Part shown: positions 9,237 through 16,743 of the stretch, in pieces
How positions within the stretch are numbered: position 1 is the first letter of the stretch
How the letters are laid out: the number at the start of each line of letters is the position of its first letter
Source: Bradyrhizobium centrolobii
Lineage (GTDB): Bacteria > Pseudomonadota > Alphaproteobacteria > Rhizobiales > Xanthobacteraceae
DNA: 64,000 nucleotides
Assembly (NCBI RefSeq): GCF_001641635.1
Contig: NZ_LUUB01000114.1
Location: 1-64,000 of the forward strand
Direction of reading: 5' to 3'
Translations under genes and position numbers: made by a program
Notes under the pieces: model-generated
What the model was told of the DNA's origin: nothing
The model's input: only the letters and a program-made list of their open reading frames with translations
Database searches by the model: none

Positions 9237-9320
9237 TTATGCGGAGTGAGACCAACAAAATGTCCGCGGCCGGCACCCTCTTGTCGCCGCGGACTCGGCA
9301 TAACCGTGCGCTCCGCATAA
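9237..9320. repeat. Structured right end of the inserted unit
   Basis: Bounded by TTATGCGGAG (9237) and CTCCGCATAA (9311-9320), which are inverted copies. Inside is a further inverted pair, GTCCGCGGC and GCCGCGGAC, and an extra GCATAACCG copy. This mirrors the palindromic left end. Confidence 0.65.
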
Positions 9321-9376
9321 TTGCGGAAGTCGACTGGATGGCTGGCCAAGAACACCTTCACACCAGAGGGGATCAT
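9321..9376 (-). pseudogene. tnpB: IS66 tnpB, N-terminal piece
   Basis: Starts at 9376 with MIPSGVKVFLASHPVDFR, the standard TnpB N-terminus. Its ATG overlaps the stop of tnpA (ATGA), as in intact IS66 elements. After the Phe-Arg codons the reading frame runs into the inserted unit; the rest of tnpB resumes at 6555. Confidence 0.85.
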
Positions 9377-9756
9377 GCCGAACGGACCGCCCGGATCACT
9401 CGCTGCAAGTGCGCCTCGTCGACATCTATGCCGGCGCGCATGACGACCTCGCCAATGGCAATCTCGATCACTGCGCCTGCCGCAGACGCCACCACACCCT
9501 CGCAACTCGAGTGCCGCGAGCGATAACGCCGCTCGGCCCGAGCGTCACGGCGCCAGGCGAACAGCTGCGACGGGTGAATGCCGATACGGCGGGCGATCGC
9601 CGATACGCTCGCGCCAGGCTCCAGCACCTCCGTCACAACTTGCGCCTTGAACTCCTCAGACCAGCGTCGACGAAGCTGCCGCGGCGCTCCCTCAAGACGG
9701 TCGGCGACCGCTTCGATCATATGGAAGGTTCTAGTTCCAGAACTAGGCGCAGACAT
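9373..9756 (-). CDS. tnpA: IS66 TnpA (Orf1)
   Basis: A 127-residue accessory protein of IS66. An N-terminal helix-turn-helix region (RRRWSEEFKAQVVTEVLEPG, ASVSAIARRIGIHPSQLFAWRR) is followed by a tail ending in HLQRVIRAVRSA. It is the first gene of the element, close to the right terminal repeat at 9840, and overlaps tnpB by four bases. It appears intact, but its partners tnpB and tnpC are broken, so it has no known job left here. Confidence 0.85.
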   Translation of the reverse strand: MSAPSSGTRTFHMIEAVADRLEGAPRQLRRRWSEEFKAQVVTEVLEPGASVSAIARRIGIHPSQLFAWRRDARAERRYRSRHSSCEGVVASAAGAVIEIAIGEVVMRAGIDVDEAHLQRVIRAVRSA

Positions 9757-9817
9757 AGAAGCTCACATCGGCTCACAAACTCAGCAGCCGATAGCCGATC
9801 GCTCACCCACTCCGCCA

Positions 9818-9840
9818 GACGGGGTCTCTTTGCCGCTTAC
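9818..9840. repeat. IS66 right terminal inverted repeat
   Basis: On the minus strand from 9840 it reads GTAAGCGGCAAAGAGACCCC. It pairs with the left end at 2008. Confidence 0.75.
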
Positions 9841-10397
9841 GCTGCCTGCGCGGAAGTAGTGGGGGGCGGGGTGGTTTTCCCGCTCAGCCGGAGCGTGGAA
9901 CATCAAGCCGAGAAGAAAGCTCGGCGCGTTCTGCTGGCGAAGCCGGGCCCGACGATCAGGCTGCCAGAGGCTGGCAAGCGATTCCACCGCACGGGCAATC
10001 AGTGTCCGACCTGGGTACCAGACAACGAAAGCGGCGCATCGACGATGTTGCCGCGCAGAGCGTCCACAGCTCAGGCTCCGAGCAGCCTTTTAAAGGTTAT
10101 CGTCGACTAAGTCGGCAGGAAAGCTCGTTGCGTTCCGGTCGAGAACCCTGGCGCGGCCCCCCTCTAACACTGTATCTGATCCGCCGTGATGACGCGCCTC
10201 GCGTAAGCATGCCAACTCCGTAACGCATTCGGCCTTTCGTGCCTATGTGTTGCCGCGCCCAATGGGAATTGTCGACACAGCGAACACCAATATGGTTGTC
10301 GCGCAAGCCACGTGCGTTGGTGCGATCGCGTTAGTCCGGCCGTCGTTTAGAAGCGGGTCGTAAACAGCTGAACTCTGTAGCGCTCGATCTGTAGCGC
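9841..10397. other. Gene-poor stretch between IS66 and an IS630 scrap
   Basis: No ORF here has a recognisable protein pattern. It is probably residual IS and island DNA. No convincing RNA gene was seen. Confidence 0.4.
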
Positions 10398-10490
10398 TCA
10401 ATCTGTCCACAGCCGCGGCCGGGGGATCGGCTGGGGCACTTCGCCGATGAGTTGGATCGGGCTCTCGTCGAAGCAGACCACCGGCCGCTT
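10398..10490 (-). pseudogene. IS630 transposase scrap
   Basis: About 30 codons on the minus strand read PVVCFDESPIQLIGEVPQPI and then stop at 10398. They match the DDE region of the IS630 transposase found at 16.1 kb (VVYFDESPVQLIGEARQPIP). Nothing else of the element is left on either side. Confidence 0.7.
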
Positions 10491-10613
10491 TGGATTGGAC
10501 ACTCCGGCCGGTGGCGACGGGCCCGGAAGGCCGCCAAAAATGGCGAGCGTCTATCCAACGCCCGCAGCCAAGTCACGCCAGGTTCAACGAGACAAAACCT
10601 CTGTATCGAGGCA

Positions 10614-11468
10614 CTAGTTGATCCGAGGGCCTAAATTGAGCCGATTGAAATACCAAGAAGGATCGTCCCCGGACGAATCTGACCCGATATATTCTTCGCA
10701 CGAACCTTCGTCGGTACCTTCAATCGGATCCTCGCTCTCCGCTTGGAGATACAGTCGAGGCTTGTCTGCCCGCTGCCATTCATCCTGGTCGTTTTTCGTC
10801 CACTTATCCGGATGCCGTCTAGGGTCAAGCACGAACTGGTTTTCACCTACGTCAACAAAGCCCATCTGCTGCAGACGGGGCTTCGCTTCATCGTTAGAAG
10901 GACGCGACATCAGCAAAGGCCGCTCGCCGTCGAGCCGAAGCTGATGTTCGAGCAGAATATCGCCCGCGTTCTCAACCAGCGGATGAGTAACTCGGAGAGC
11001 CACGACAGATGAGATGTTTTTTCGGTCCGGAAAGTGTTCCTGCTGCCACTCTTCGCCTTTGATGCGGAATCCTGGATCCGTCCTCAGAAGCCCGACACTC
11101 CTATCGCCCAACTGGTAGCTGAAGTACTGCGAACCCGACTTGTCATTTTCCGTCGCGCCGACTCTAGCGACCATTGCGGTGCTGTCGGCTTTTGAGGACA
11201 CGAAATCCGAGTACTCTTGTGGATTATCGGCTATGTGCTTGACATCGACACCATAGAAGTTCCTCAGCTCTTGCCTGAACGTATCGCTGTCAATCTCGTA
11301 GATAGGAGGCTCGGAGGTGAGGGAATACGGCCGCCTCGCCGACGATGAACCCGACGCGGCGCCTGCAAGCGATTCCCTGAACATCTGGGTATCTGGTGCC
11401 TGCCCTGATTCTTCGGCTTGGCCCCCGCTTGTAGATGGGCTGAACGATCCAGTGATTCTGCTATACAC
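10614..11468 (-). CDS. nopP: NopP-like type III effector
   Basis: A 284-residue protein resembling the rhizobial effector NopP, which is delivered into legume cells by the type III secretion system and in soybean bradyrhizobia affects host compatibility (established for the family). The N-terminus is Ser/Gly/Gln-rich and disordered (MYSRITGSFSPSTSGG), as in secreted effectors. The body has FRQELRNFYGVDVKHIADNP, then VGLLRTDPGFRIKGEEWQQE, and an acidic C-terminus. The GTG start at 11468 has GGAG 10 bases upstream and gives the usual MYSRI beginning. A tts box lies 80 bp upstream. It is divergent from nopT. The family name rests on memory of NopP sequences, hence the moderate confidence. Confidence 0.7.
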   Translation of the reverse strand: MYSRITGSFSPSTSGGQAEESGQAPDTQMFRESLAGAASGSSSARRPYSLTSEPPIYEIDSDTFRQELRNFYGVDVKHIADNPQEYSDFVSSKADSTAMVARVGATENDKSGSQYFSYQLGDRSVGLLRTDPGFRIKGEEWQQEHFPDRKNISSVVALRVTHPLVENAGDILLEHQLRLDGERPLLMSRPSNDEAKPRLQQMGFVDVGENQFVLDPRRHPDKWTKNDQDEWQRADKPRLYLQAESEDPIEGTDEGSCEEYIGSDSSGDDPSWYFNRLNLGPRIN

Positions 11469-11547
11469 GCGCTTTTCTCTCCTATCGTCAAAGTTTGCGT
11501 CTGGTTCATTTCGGTAGACTCAACGCTTGCCGGTAATTAGGTGAGAG

Positions 11548-11567
11548 AGCTGACAACCAGCTGACGC
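11548..11567 (-). promoter_or_regulatory. tts box for the nopP-like gene
   Basis: The minus strand reads GCGTCAGCTGGTTGTCAGCT. About 15 of 19 fixed positions agree with the rhizobial tts consensus TCGTCAGCTTnTCGAAAGCT, bound by TtsI. It is 80 bp before the GTG start. Confidence 0.75.
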
Positions 11568-12042
11568 ACAGAATGGTTCGTGGCTGCAAGCGCTGGCACG
11601 TATTCGCGCTCGTCAAGTGGACCGGACCATGTCGGGACCCACTTGTTTTGCCCAGGTCTACGCTTGTTCGGATTGCGACTGAGCTGCCGCCTGAAGAAGG
11701 AAGTAGATGTTGGGTCGGGCTGACAACGTCGTGGTAGAGCACTTGCTTCACATTATTATTCACTCGCTGAAGAGTCGTATCGCACCGACTGAGGAACAGC
11801 TCGTGCAGCATTTTGAGTATAGCGGCCATGATTCTCCCGGATTCGCAGACGAATTCGTCGAGACTGGCTCAGTGGTCTCCGATCGACGGCCATCTTGCTT
11901 CATCCGCACCGCTCATCACGCTTCTCTTTGGCCTCGGAGCCTGAAAAGCGATGCTCTTCCTCCGCCCAGCTTGTCGGATGGCCCGAGCATGACGATGACC
12001 TTCCTTTTCTTAAGCTAGGTAACAGCTGCCCGTCAGCTCTTC
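11568..12042. other. Intergenic region between two effector genes
   Basis: Divergent promoter region of nopP-like and nopT, lying between the two tts boxes. ORFs in it (for example 11707-12018 plus and 11506-11829 minus) show no recognisable family and overlap one another. No gene is claimed. Confidence 0.4.
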
Positions 12043-12062
12043 GTCAGCTTGTCTGACTATGA
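12043..12062 (+). promoter_or_regulatory. tts box for nopT
   Basis: TCGTCAGCTTGTCTGACTAT matches the first 13 consensus positions, while the second half is weaker. It lies 68 bp before the ATG at 12131. A second partial copy, CCGTCAGCT, begins just upstream at 12032. Confidence 0.7.
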
Positions 12063-12130
12063 TTCGCAACCGGACCTAAGCAGCTCGAACTCTCGGCGAA
12101 GAGATGCGCCGAAGGAAGATGCGAATCGCC

Positions 12131-12919
12131 ATGTATAATCGAATCAGTGACTCATCCGCACGCGTTAGCCAGGCTCACGAACCGAGTCAGTCCGTGGACA
12201 GCGGCAGCTTTACGGAAACACTTGCGGCTCTCGCGCTACAGACGAGCCCACCACCAGGTGAACTGCCCGACAAAATGGGGTGCTGCGTCAGCACGCCACA
12301 GGCCTACGATCCAAACAACCCCAGTACATCCTCTCCAGCGCGGCCGAGTACCTCCCTTTTCGAATACAGGACGGCCGAATTGACTGAGGCGAACGTAGGC
12401 GGAATCTGCGTTGGGCTAACTGCCGAGTGGCTCGGAAATCTCACGAGCAGTCCCTCAACCCGAATGAATGCGCTAACACCTGGATCGGACATGCACGACT
12501 CAGCGGCTGTGCGGCAGCAGCGGTATCAGAGCCTCAAACGTCAGTTGCTAAGCGAGGGAGTAGAAGCATCTCAGGCCGATTTCGAGGCACAAAACACCGT
12601 ATTGCGCGAAGCAGGTTTGGCGCCAACCGGAAAAGAGAAGGCATACAGCTTCGGTGAGCCTTCGAGCATGTCGCGCATGCTGAAGAAAATAACCGACGAC
12701 GGATCGAAGTATTTGCTCAGTTTGTATTTCGCCGAACGTACCTCACACACAATTGCAACGTCGGCGTTGGATGGAAGGACCACGCTCTTCGAGCCCAACT
12801 ATGGAGAATTTACTGTTCGATCAGAGCAGATGTCCGGCTTGTTTGAAAGCCTCTCCAATCGTTATAGGAACCCCAACGGGCAGCATTTGTCGAGAATCAC
12901 CACTCAAAAGATGCAGTGA
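12131..12919 (+). CDS. nopT: NopT, YopT/AvrPphB-type cysteine protease effector
   Basis: A 262-residue type III effector of peptidase family C58, which acts inside plant cells. The start at 12131 (MYNRIS) is chosen because it restores the known NopT numbering: autocleavage site DKM-GCC at residues 47-52, exposing Gly50 for myristoylation and Cys51/Cys52 for palmitoylation (established for NGR234 NopT). The catalytic Cys is Cys93 (VGGICVGLTAEWL) and the His is His206 (ERTSHTIATSA). The expected Asp of the triad falls in LFEPNYGEF as Glu221, an unusual substitution. The N-terminus is Ser-rich. A tts box precedes it. Nine extra codons from 12104 are possible but less likely. The family call is firm; activity is uncertain. 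Confidence 0.9.
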   Translation: MYNRISDSSARVSQAHEPSQSVDSGSFTETLAALALQTSPPPGELPDKMGCCVSTPQAYDPNNPSTSSPARPSTSLFEYRTAELTEANVGGICVGLTAEWLGNLTSSPSTRMNALTPGSDMHDSAAVRQQRYQSLKRQLLSEGVEASQADFEAQNTVLREAGLAPTGKEKAYSFGEPSSMSRMLKKITDDGSKYLLSLYFAERTSHTIATSALDGRTTLFEPNYGEFTVRSEQMSGLFESLSNRYRNPNGQHLSRITTQKMQ

Positions 12920-13007
12920 GTCGGCACTGCAGTCGCCGTGATTAGCGCCTTTTGCGAAGGCGAGGATGCGTCCTCGCCACGACACTATTATCAAGCAAGA
13001 GGCAAGC

Positions 13008-13247
13008 ATGTTCTCCAAAATACCAGACTTCAATCATTTCTCCTGGGAGTCGGACTGCGAGGCTCCGCCCGAGGCGGCTAAAGCGGCAAAGTCGTACCGG
13101 AATCGAATTCTGAAATCCTCACTACGACGCGCCCACAAATATTCGGCTCTCAGCGTTCGATCACTAACTGACCAATCTCTCTCATCTCACCAACGCAATA
13201 TCCATCTCGCTGATCTGAGGCGGGCAAATTGGACCATTTTTGGCTAG
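13008..13247 (+). CDS. Hypothetical protein, 3' end cut by an IS3 element
   Basis: A short ORF beginning MFSKIPDFNHFSWESDCEAP, 88 bp after the nopT stop. AGAGG lies ahead of the ATG. Its last codons (TIFG and stop) come from the left end of the IS3 element starting at 13230, so the native C-terminus is lost. The product is not recognised. The position after nopT could mean a second tts-controlled gene, but nothing more supports that. Confidence 0.4.
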   Translation: MFSKIPDFNHFSWESDCEAPPEAAKAAKSYRNRILKSSLRRAHKYSALSVRSLTDQSLSSHQRNIHLADLRRANWTIFG

Positions 13248-13289
13248 AGTTTTTCGCATCGATTCCCCGGCTGGGAGGAGCGAAGAACG

Positions 13290-13556
13290 ATGAAAGCCTC
13301 AAGATTTTCGGACGCCCAGAAGGCGTTCATTCTGAAGCAGGGCCAGGACGGGATTTCGGTGGCCGACATCTGCCGCAAGGCCGGAATCAGCCAGGCGACT
13401 TATTTCAACTGGAAGAAGAAGTATGACGGGCTGCTGCCGACCGAGATGCGACGGCTGAAGCAACTCGAGGACGAGAACGCCAAGCTGAAGAAGCTGGTCG
13501 CCGATCTCAGCCTCGACAAAGAGATGCTGCAGGACGTGATCCGCCGAAAGCTATGA
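13290..13556 (+). CDS. IS3-family OrfA
   Basis: An 88-residue DNA-binding part of the transposase. The helix-turn-helix is in FILKQGQDGISVADICRKAG and ISQATYFNWKKKYDGL, followed by a leucine-zipper-like tail (LKQLEDENAKLKKLVADLSL) ending DVIRRKL. The start at 13290 follows GGGAGGAG at good spacing. The stop overlaps the orfB start (ATGA at 13553-13556). IS3 elements usually make an OrfAB fusion by frameshifting near this overlap. Confidence 0.9.
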   Translation: MKASRFSDAQKAFILKQGQDGISVADICRKAGISQATYFNWKKKYDGLLPTEMRRLKQLEDENAKLKKLVADLSLDKEMLQDVIRRKL

Positions 13557-14404
13557 AGCCTGGCCGGAAGCGCAAGCTGGTCGACGAGGTTTGCGGTGAG
13601 TGGCAGGTGTCGATTCGCAAGGCTTGTCAAGCCCTCGAGTTCGATCGATCGACCTACCACTACAAATCGCGTCGCTCCGGCCAGGCTGCCCTCGAACACC
13701 GGATCAAGGAGATCTGCCATGTCCGTGTCCGCTACGGCTATCGTCGTGTTCACGTCCTGCTGCGTCGTGAAGGTTGGCGCCATGGTCAGAACAGAACGCG
13801 CCGCATCTATCGCGAGTTGGGCCTACAATTGCGCAGCAAAACGCCGAAGCGCCGGGTCAAGGCCAAGCTGCGCGATGATCGCAGGCCTGCCACGCGGTCG
13901 AACGAGACCTGGGCGATGGACTTCATCCACGATCAGTTGGCGACGGGACATAAGCTGCGTGTGCTCACGATCGTCGATATCTTCTCCCGCTTCTCGCCGG
14001 CGCTGCAGCCACGGTTCACCTTCCGCGGCAGCGACGTCGTGGCGATACTGGAAAGGGCCTGCAGGGAAGTGGGATTCCCGGCGACGATCCGCGTCGATCA
14101 GGGCAGCGAGTTTGTGTCGCGCGATCTTGATCTGTGGGCCTACCAGCGCGGCGTCACGCTGGACTTCTCGCGGCCCGGCAAGCCGACTGATAATGCGTTC
14201 GTCGAGGCATTCAACGGTCGCTTCCGGGCCGAATGCCTCAACACCCACTGGTTCCTCAGCCTCGCGGACGCCCAGGAAAAAGTGGAGAATTGGCGTAGAT
14301 ACTACAATGAAGAACGCCCCCATGGAGCAATCGGCAACAGACCGCCGATTTTGCTGCAGAACCGCGCTGGTGCCACCAGCCCGCCAACGTGTTTAGAGAC
14401 GTAA
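13553..14404 (+). CDS. IS3-family OrfB (DDE integrase domain)
   Basis: A 283-residue catalytic part of the IS3 transposase. After an HTH-like N-terminus (RVRYGYRRVHVLLRREGW) comes the rve integrase core. The first Asp is in ETWAMDFIHDQL, the second in TIRVDQGSEFVSRDLD, and the Glu in FSRPGKPTDNAFVEAFNGRF. The end is WRRYYNEERPHGAIGNRPP. All catalytic residues are visible and the frame is intact, so the element may still be mobile. Confidence 0.92.
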   Translation: MKPGRKRKLVDEVCGEWQVSIRKACQALEFDRSTYHYKSRRSGQAALEHRIKEICHVRVRYGYRRVHVLLRREGWRHGQNRTRRIYRELGLQLRSKTPKRRVKAKLRDDRRPATRSNETWAMDFIHDQLATGHKLRVLTIVDIFSRFSPALQPRFTFRGSDVVAILERACREVGFPATIRVDQGSEFVSRDLDLWAYQRGVTLDFSRPGKPTDNAFVEAFNGRFRAECLNTHWFLSLADAQEKVENWRRYYNEERPHGAIGNRPPILLQNRAGATSPPTCLET

Positions 14405-14645
14405 AACTCTAGTTTCGAGTGGTCCAAAGTTCGGTCTCGCTGCATCGCCCCCCGAGACTCTAACCGCCGCTGGATGAAAACTCAGTGGCAGGTCAAGGGC
14501 ATCAATTCTCTTGCGGTAGATTCTCGATGGCTCGACGGAGCATGATTTCGATGCACCGAGCGCAGATGAGTTCGACGTTTCCAGCTGGTGGCGCAAGAAC
14601 GCTCAGGTTGCGTTTCGTTGGCATCGATATGGCCTAATGTTCTCT

Positions 14646-14963
14646 TCAGCCGATCAACGATCGATTTTCAGCCTCAACTTGCTCGTCGTACATAGCTTGG
14701 CAGCAGGAGGGCATCTGATGGTTGAGCCCTGGATAACCACCTAGCTGTCGATGGAGTGTGCCTGAATTCAATTCGATTGAGGGCGCTCCCCGCAGTTCGG
14801 CCTCGCGCAAGAGCCTCTGGAGTTCCTTGCGAAACTGAAACTGCTCTTTCGTTGCCAAGGCGACTCTCCTAACGCAGCAGATCGTATCGAAGGTTGGAGT
14901 CTCCATCATTTCTCGTCTGCTGCTCACTATGCGACTGGGAGGCTGGTTAGATCGTCCTACCAA
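14646..14963 (-). CDS. Hypothetical protein with LHRxxGGYPGxNHxMPxCC motif
   Basis: Up to 105 residues. The C-terminal half has the pattern NSGTLHRQLGGYPGLNHQMP followed by SCCQAMYDEQ. I remember this motif from small bacterial proteins and from tails of HNH-nuclease-associated proteins, without a known function. The real start is uncertain. The conserved part begins around LATKEQFQFRKELQRLLREA, and a TTG near 14862 could start there. The ORF lies between an IS3 element and a nuclease-like pseudogene, perhaps as part of an old defence-type island. Confidence 0.45.
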   Translation of the reverse strand: MVGRSNQPPSRIVSSRREMMETPTFDTICCVRRVALATKEQFQFRKELQRLLREAELRGAPSIELNSGTLHRQLGGYPGLNHQMPSCCQAMYDEQVEAENRSLIG

Positions 14964-15049
14964 TCTGAGCTACGTGATAGCTGTCAAATTCAAACAGCCT
15001 AGAATCCTGCAAAGCATGCCGAGCCAAGGGGCCCGTTGCGGTGTCGCCC

Positions 15050-15682
15050 TTACGCAACTGCTTGGATTTCGCAGAACTTTTCAGTCGGAGTGATTTGAAT
15101 TTCTACCAAGAAGAACGGAAATTCGACCAGATTGCCTAGACGCGCGCAAAGTAGCTCTAAGCCTCGCCGATAGTAGTCGAGCGTTGCCGAGGTGGAACCG
15201 ATTGACGGTGTGAACTTGAAATGGGCGAGTTGAGGACGCTTTCCGCAGGTGCGCGCGGCCTCGTGGGCCGACGCAGCCCGATGCAGCATTTGATACTCGC
15301 AATCGACAACATTCTCGGGAGCGATTGTGCCATTGGCGTCAGTAGTCCGATCCAGCCAGACAGTACCTTCCCTCGATTGCTTTCCTCAGCTGATTGTTTT
15401 TTAGGAGTGGACCTCTTGAGCCAGGCAGCAACGGTCTCGTAGGATGGCTCGGTCCATTTTGCTTCGACCGCAAGGCAATGTGAGGCAGAGAAGACCATGA
15501 TGTCGGTGTGAGAAGGCTTGCCTCTACCGATCGGAGGTCTGACGGTAAATTCAAAATGCCAATTCGTCGGGCTCGCGACATGGCACTCCTCCAAGATGTC
15601 GCGAAGGGTTTCCTGCCCATGCTTCACGAGCAAGAGCAAGGGAATGGTTGACCGGCTGGGCGAGTTGAACTCTTTGGAAACG
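15050..15682 (-). pseudogene. Nuclease-like hypothetical gene, frameshifted and IS-truncated
   Basis: The first part reads FNSPSRSTIPLLLLVKHGQE, then FEFTVRPPIGRGKPSHTDIM and CLAVEAKWTEPSYETVAAWL. Asp (HTDIM) followed by Glu-Ala-Lys is the layout of a PD-(D/E)XK-type nuclease core (inference). The frame is then lost around 15290-15340. The expected continuation (QMLHRAASAHEAARTCGKRP, LAHFKFTPS, LGNLVEFPFFLVEIQI) is in another frame, ending at 15050. Its 5' end is fused in frame to the truncated IS630 transposase, so one ORF of 579 codons spans both. It is probably not functional. Confidence 0.6.
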
Positions 15683-16701
15683 GTCTCCCAGGCGGCGATT
15701 TCGCGGCGCAGTCGCTTGGGGTCGTCGATCCTGCGATCGAGGCACTGTCCCTGTAAGACGCCGATCTCGATCTCGACCATGTTGAGCCAGCTTGCGTGCT
15801 TGGGGGTGTAGTGGAACTCAAGCCGGCGCAGAATCCGTCTGGCTTCGGCAGGCGGGAACGCCTGATACAGGGCGCCGGCGGAGTGGGTCGATAGATTGTC
15901 TTGGACAACCCGGATGGTCTCGGCGTCGGGATAATGGACGTCGACGAGTTCGCGCATGCATTGGGCGTAGTCTTCTGCCGCACGCCGCTCCGTGACTTTG
16001 ACCTTGCGCCAGGGGCGATGCACGTCGAGCAGGACGAAGAGGTTGACGGTGCCATTGCGACGATACTCGTAATCGTAGCGTTCGAGCCGACCGGGCTCGG
16101 CGGGGATCGGCTGACGCGCCTCGCCGATGAGCTGCACCGGGCTTTCATCGAAGTACACCACCGGGTGCTCGGGGTCGGGCGCCTCGGCGTAAAGGTCGAG
16201 CACGTCTTCCATGCGGGCGACGTATTCGCCGTCGACCAGCGGAATACACCACATGTCTTTGCGCCAGGGTTTGAGACCATTTTCGGCCAGACGCCGCCGA
16301 ACCGTCTCGCGAGACAGGCTCTTGTGCTCGGTTAGCTTGACCATCGCACCTGCCAGCAGCTTGAGCGTCCAGCGGGCGCGGCCCTTGGGCGGACCGGCAC
16401 AGGCGGTCGCCACCAGTAGAGCTTCTTCCTTGCCCGTGAGTTTGCGCTCCGCTCCGGTGCGCGGCTCTTCGCTCAGCGCCCGCTCCAGATTGCCCTCCAT
16501 GAAGCGTCGCTTGGTCCGGTACACCGTCGAGCCGCCCACACCAACGCTCCTGGCGAACTCCTCGTCGCTGGCCCCGGCATCGGCAGCCAGCAAAACCTGG
16601 GCCCGCTTGAGCTTGCGGGACGCATGCTTGCCGCCGCCCAGCAGCGTCTTGAGCTCGGTGCGCTCGACTTGGCTCAGTTCGACCCGATAGCGTACATTCA
16701 T
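15683..16701 (-). pseudogene. IS630-family transposase, C-terminus lost
   Basis: Starts at 16701 (MNVRYRVELSQVERTELKTL). The N-terminal HTH region includes ASDEEFARSVGVGGSTVYRT. The DDE domain has VVYFDESPVQLIGEARQPIP, VVQDNLSTHSAGALYQAFPP and FHYTPKHASWLNMVEIEIGV. Similarity ends at RREIAAWE; the usual last 20-25 residues are replaced by an unrelated gene read in frame. The element therefore lacks one end and is probably immobile. Upstream in-frame codons to 16896 run antisense through the divergent HTH gene and are not native. Confidence 0.85.
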
Positions 16702-16743
16702 GCCGGCCTCCTTGATCGAGGCGAGCACGAACAACTGAATCGG

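Larger units (their letters stand above)
6556..9320 (+). mobile_element. Tyrosine-recombinase + HUH-transposase unit inserted in IS66 tnpB
   Basis: The unit is flanked by a 6-bp direct repeat TTGCGG (6550-6555 and 9321-9326), both copies derived from the tnpB codons for PheArgLys. Its ends are TTATGCGG at 6556 and CCGCATAA at 9320, perfect 8-bp inverted ends. Inside are two co-directional genes, an integrase (6777-7658) and an IS91-type transposase (7669-8874). About 440 bp of non-coding, repeat-rich sequence follows. The gene pair resembles the y4qK/y4qJ arrangement of NGR234 (recollection). Classic IS91 elements make no target duplication, so the 6-bp repeat points to the tyrosine recombinase as the integrating enzyme (inference). 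Confidence 0.75.
2008..9840 (-). mobile_element. IS66-family element, split by two nested insertions
   Basis: The ends are GTAAGGGCAAGCTGAGGCC at 2008 and, reading inward on the minus strand from 9840, GTAAGCGGCAAAGAGACCC. They align as IS66-type terminal inverted repeats starting GTAAG. The genes run tnpA (9756-9373), tnpB (9376 onward) and tnpC, all minus. tnpB is cut by a 2.77-kb unit at 6556-9320 and tnpC by a 2.60-kb unit at 2193-4796. Removing both leaves about 2.46 kb, the normal IS66 size. The 8-bp flanks are GCTGCCCT (left) and GCTGCCTG (right), compatible with a decayed 8-bp target duplication. The host IS66 is inactive. Confidence 0.85.
13230..14426 (+). mobile_element. IS3-family element (IS407-like), complete
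   Basis: 1197 bp bounded by imperfect inverted repeats. The left end reads TGGACCATTTTTGGCTAGAG. The right end, read inward, is TGGACCACTCGAAACTAGAG. Both continue with TTTT and CG. It contains overlapping orfA and orfB. No clear 3-5 bp target duplication was found (left flank CAAAT, right flank AAGTT). Confidence 0.85.
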
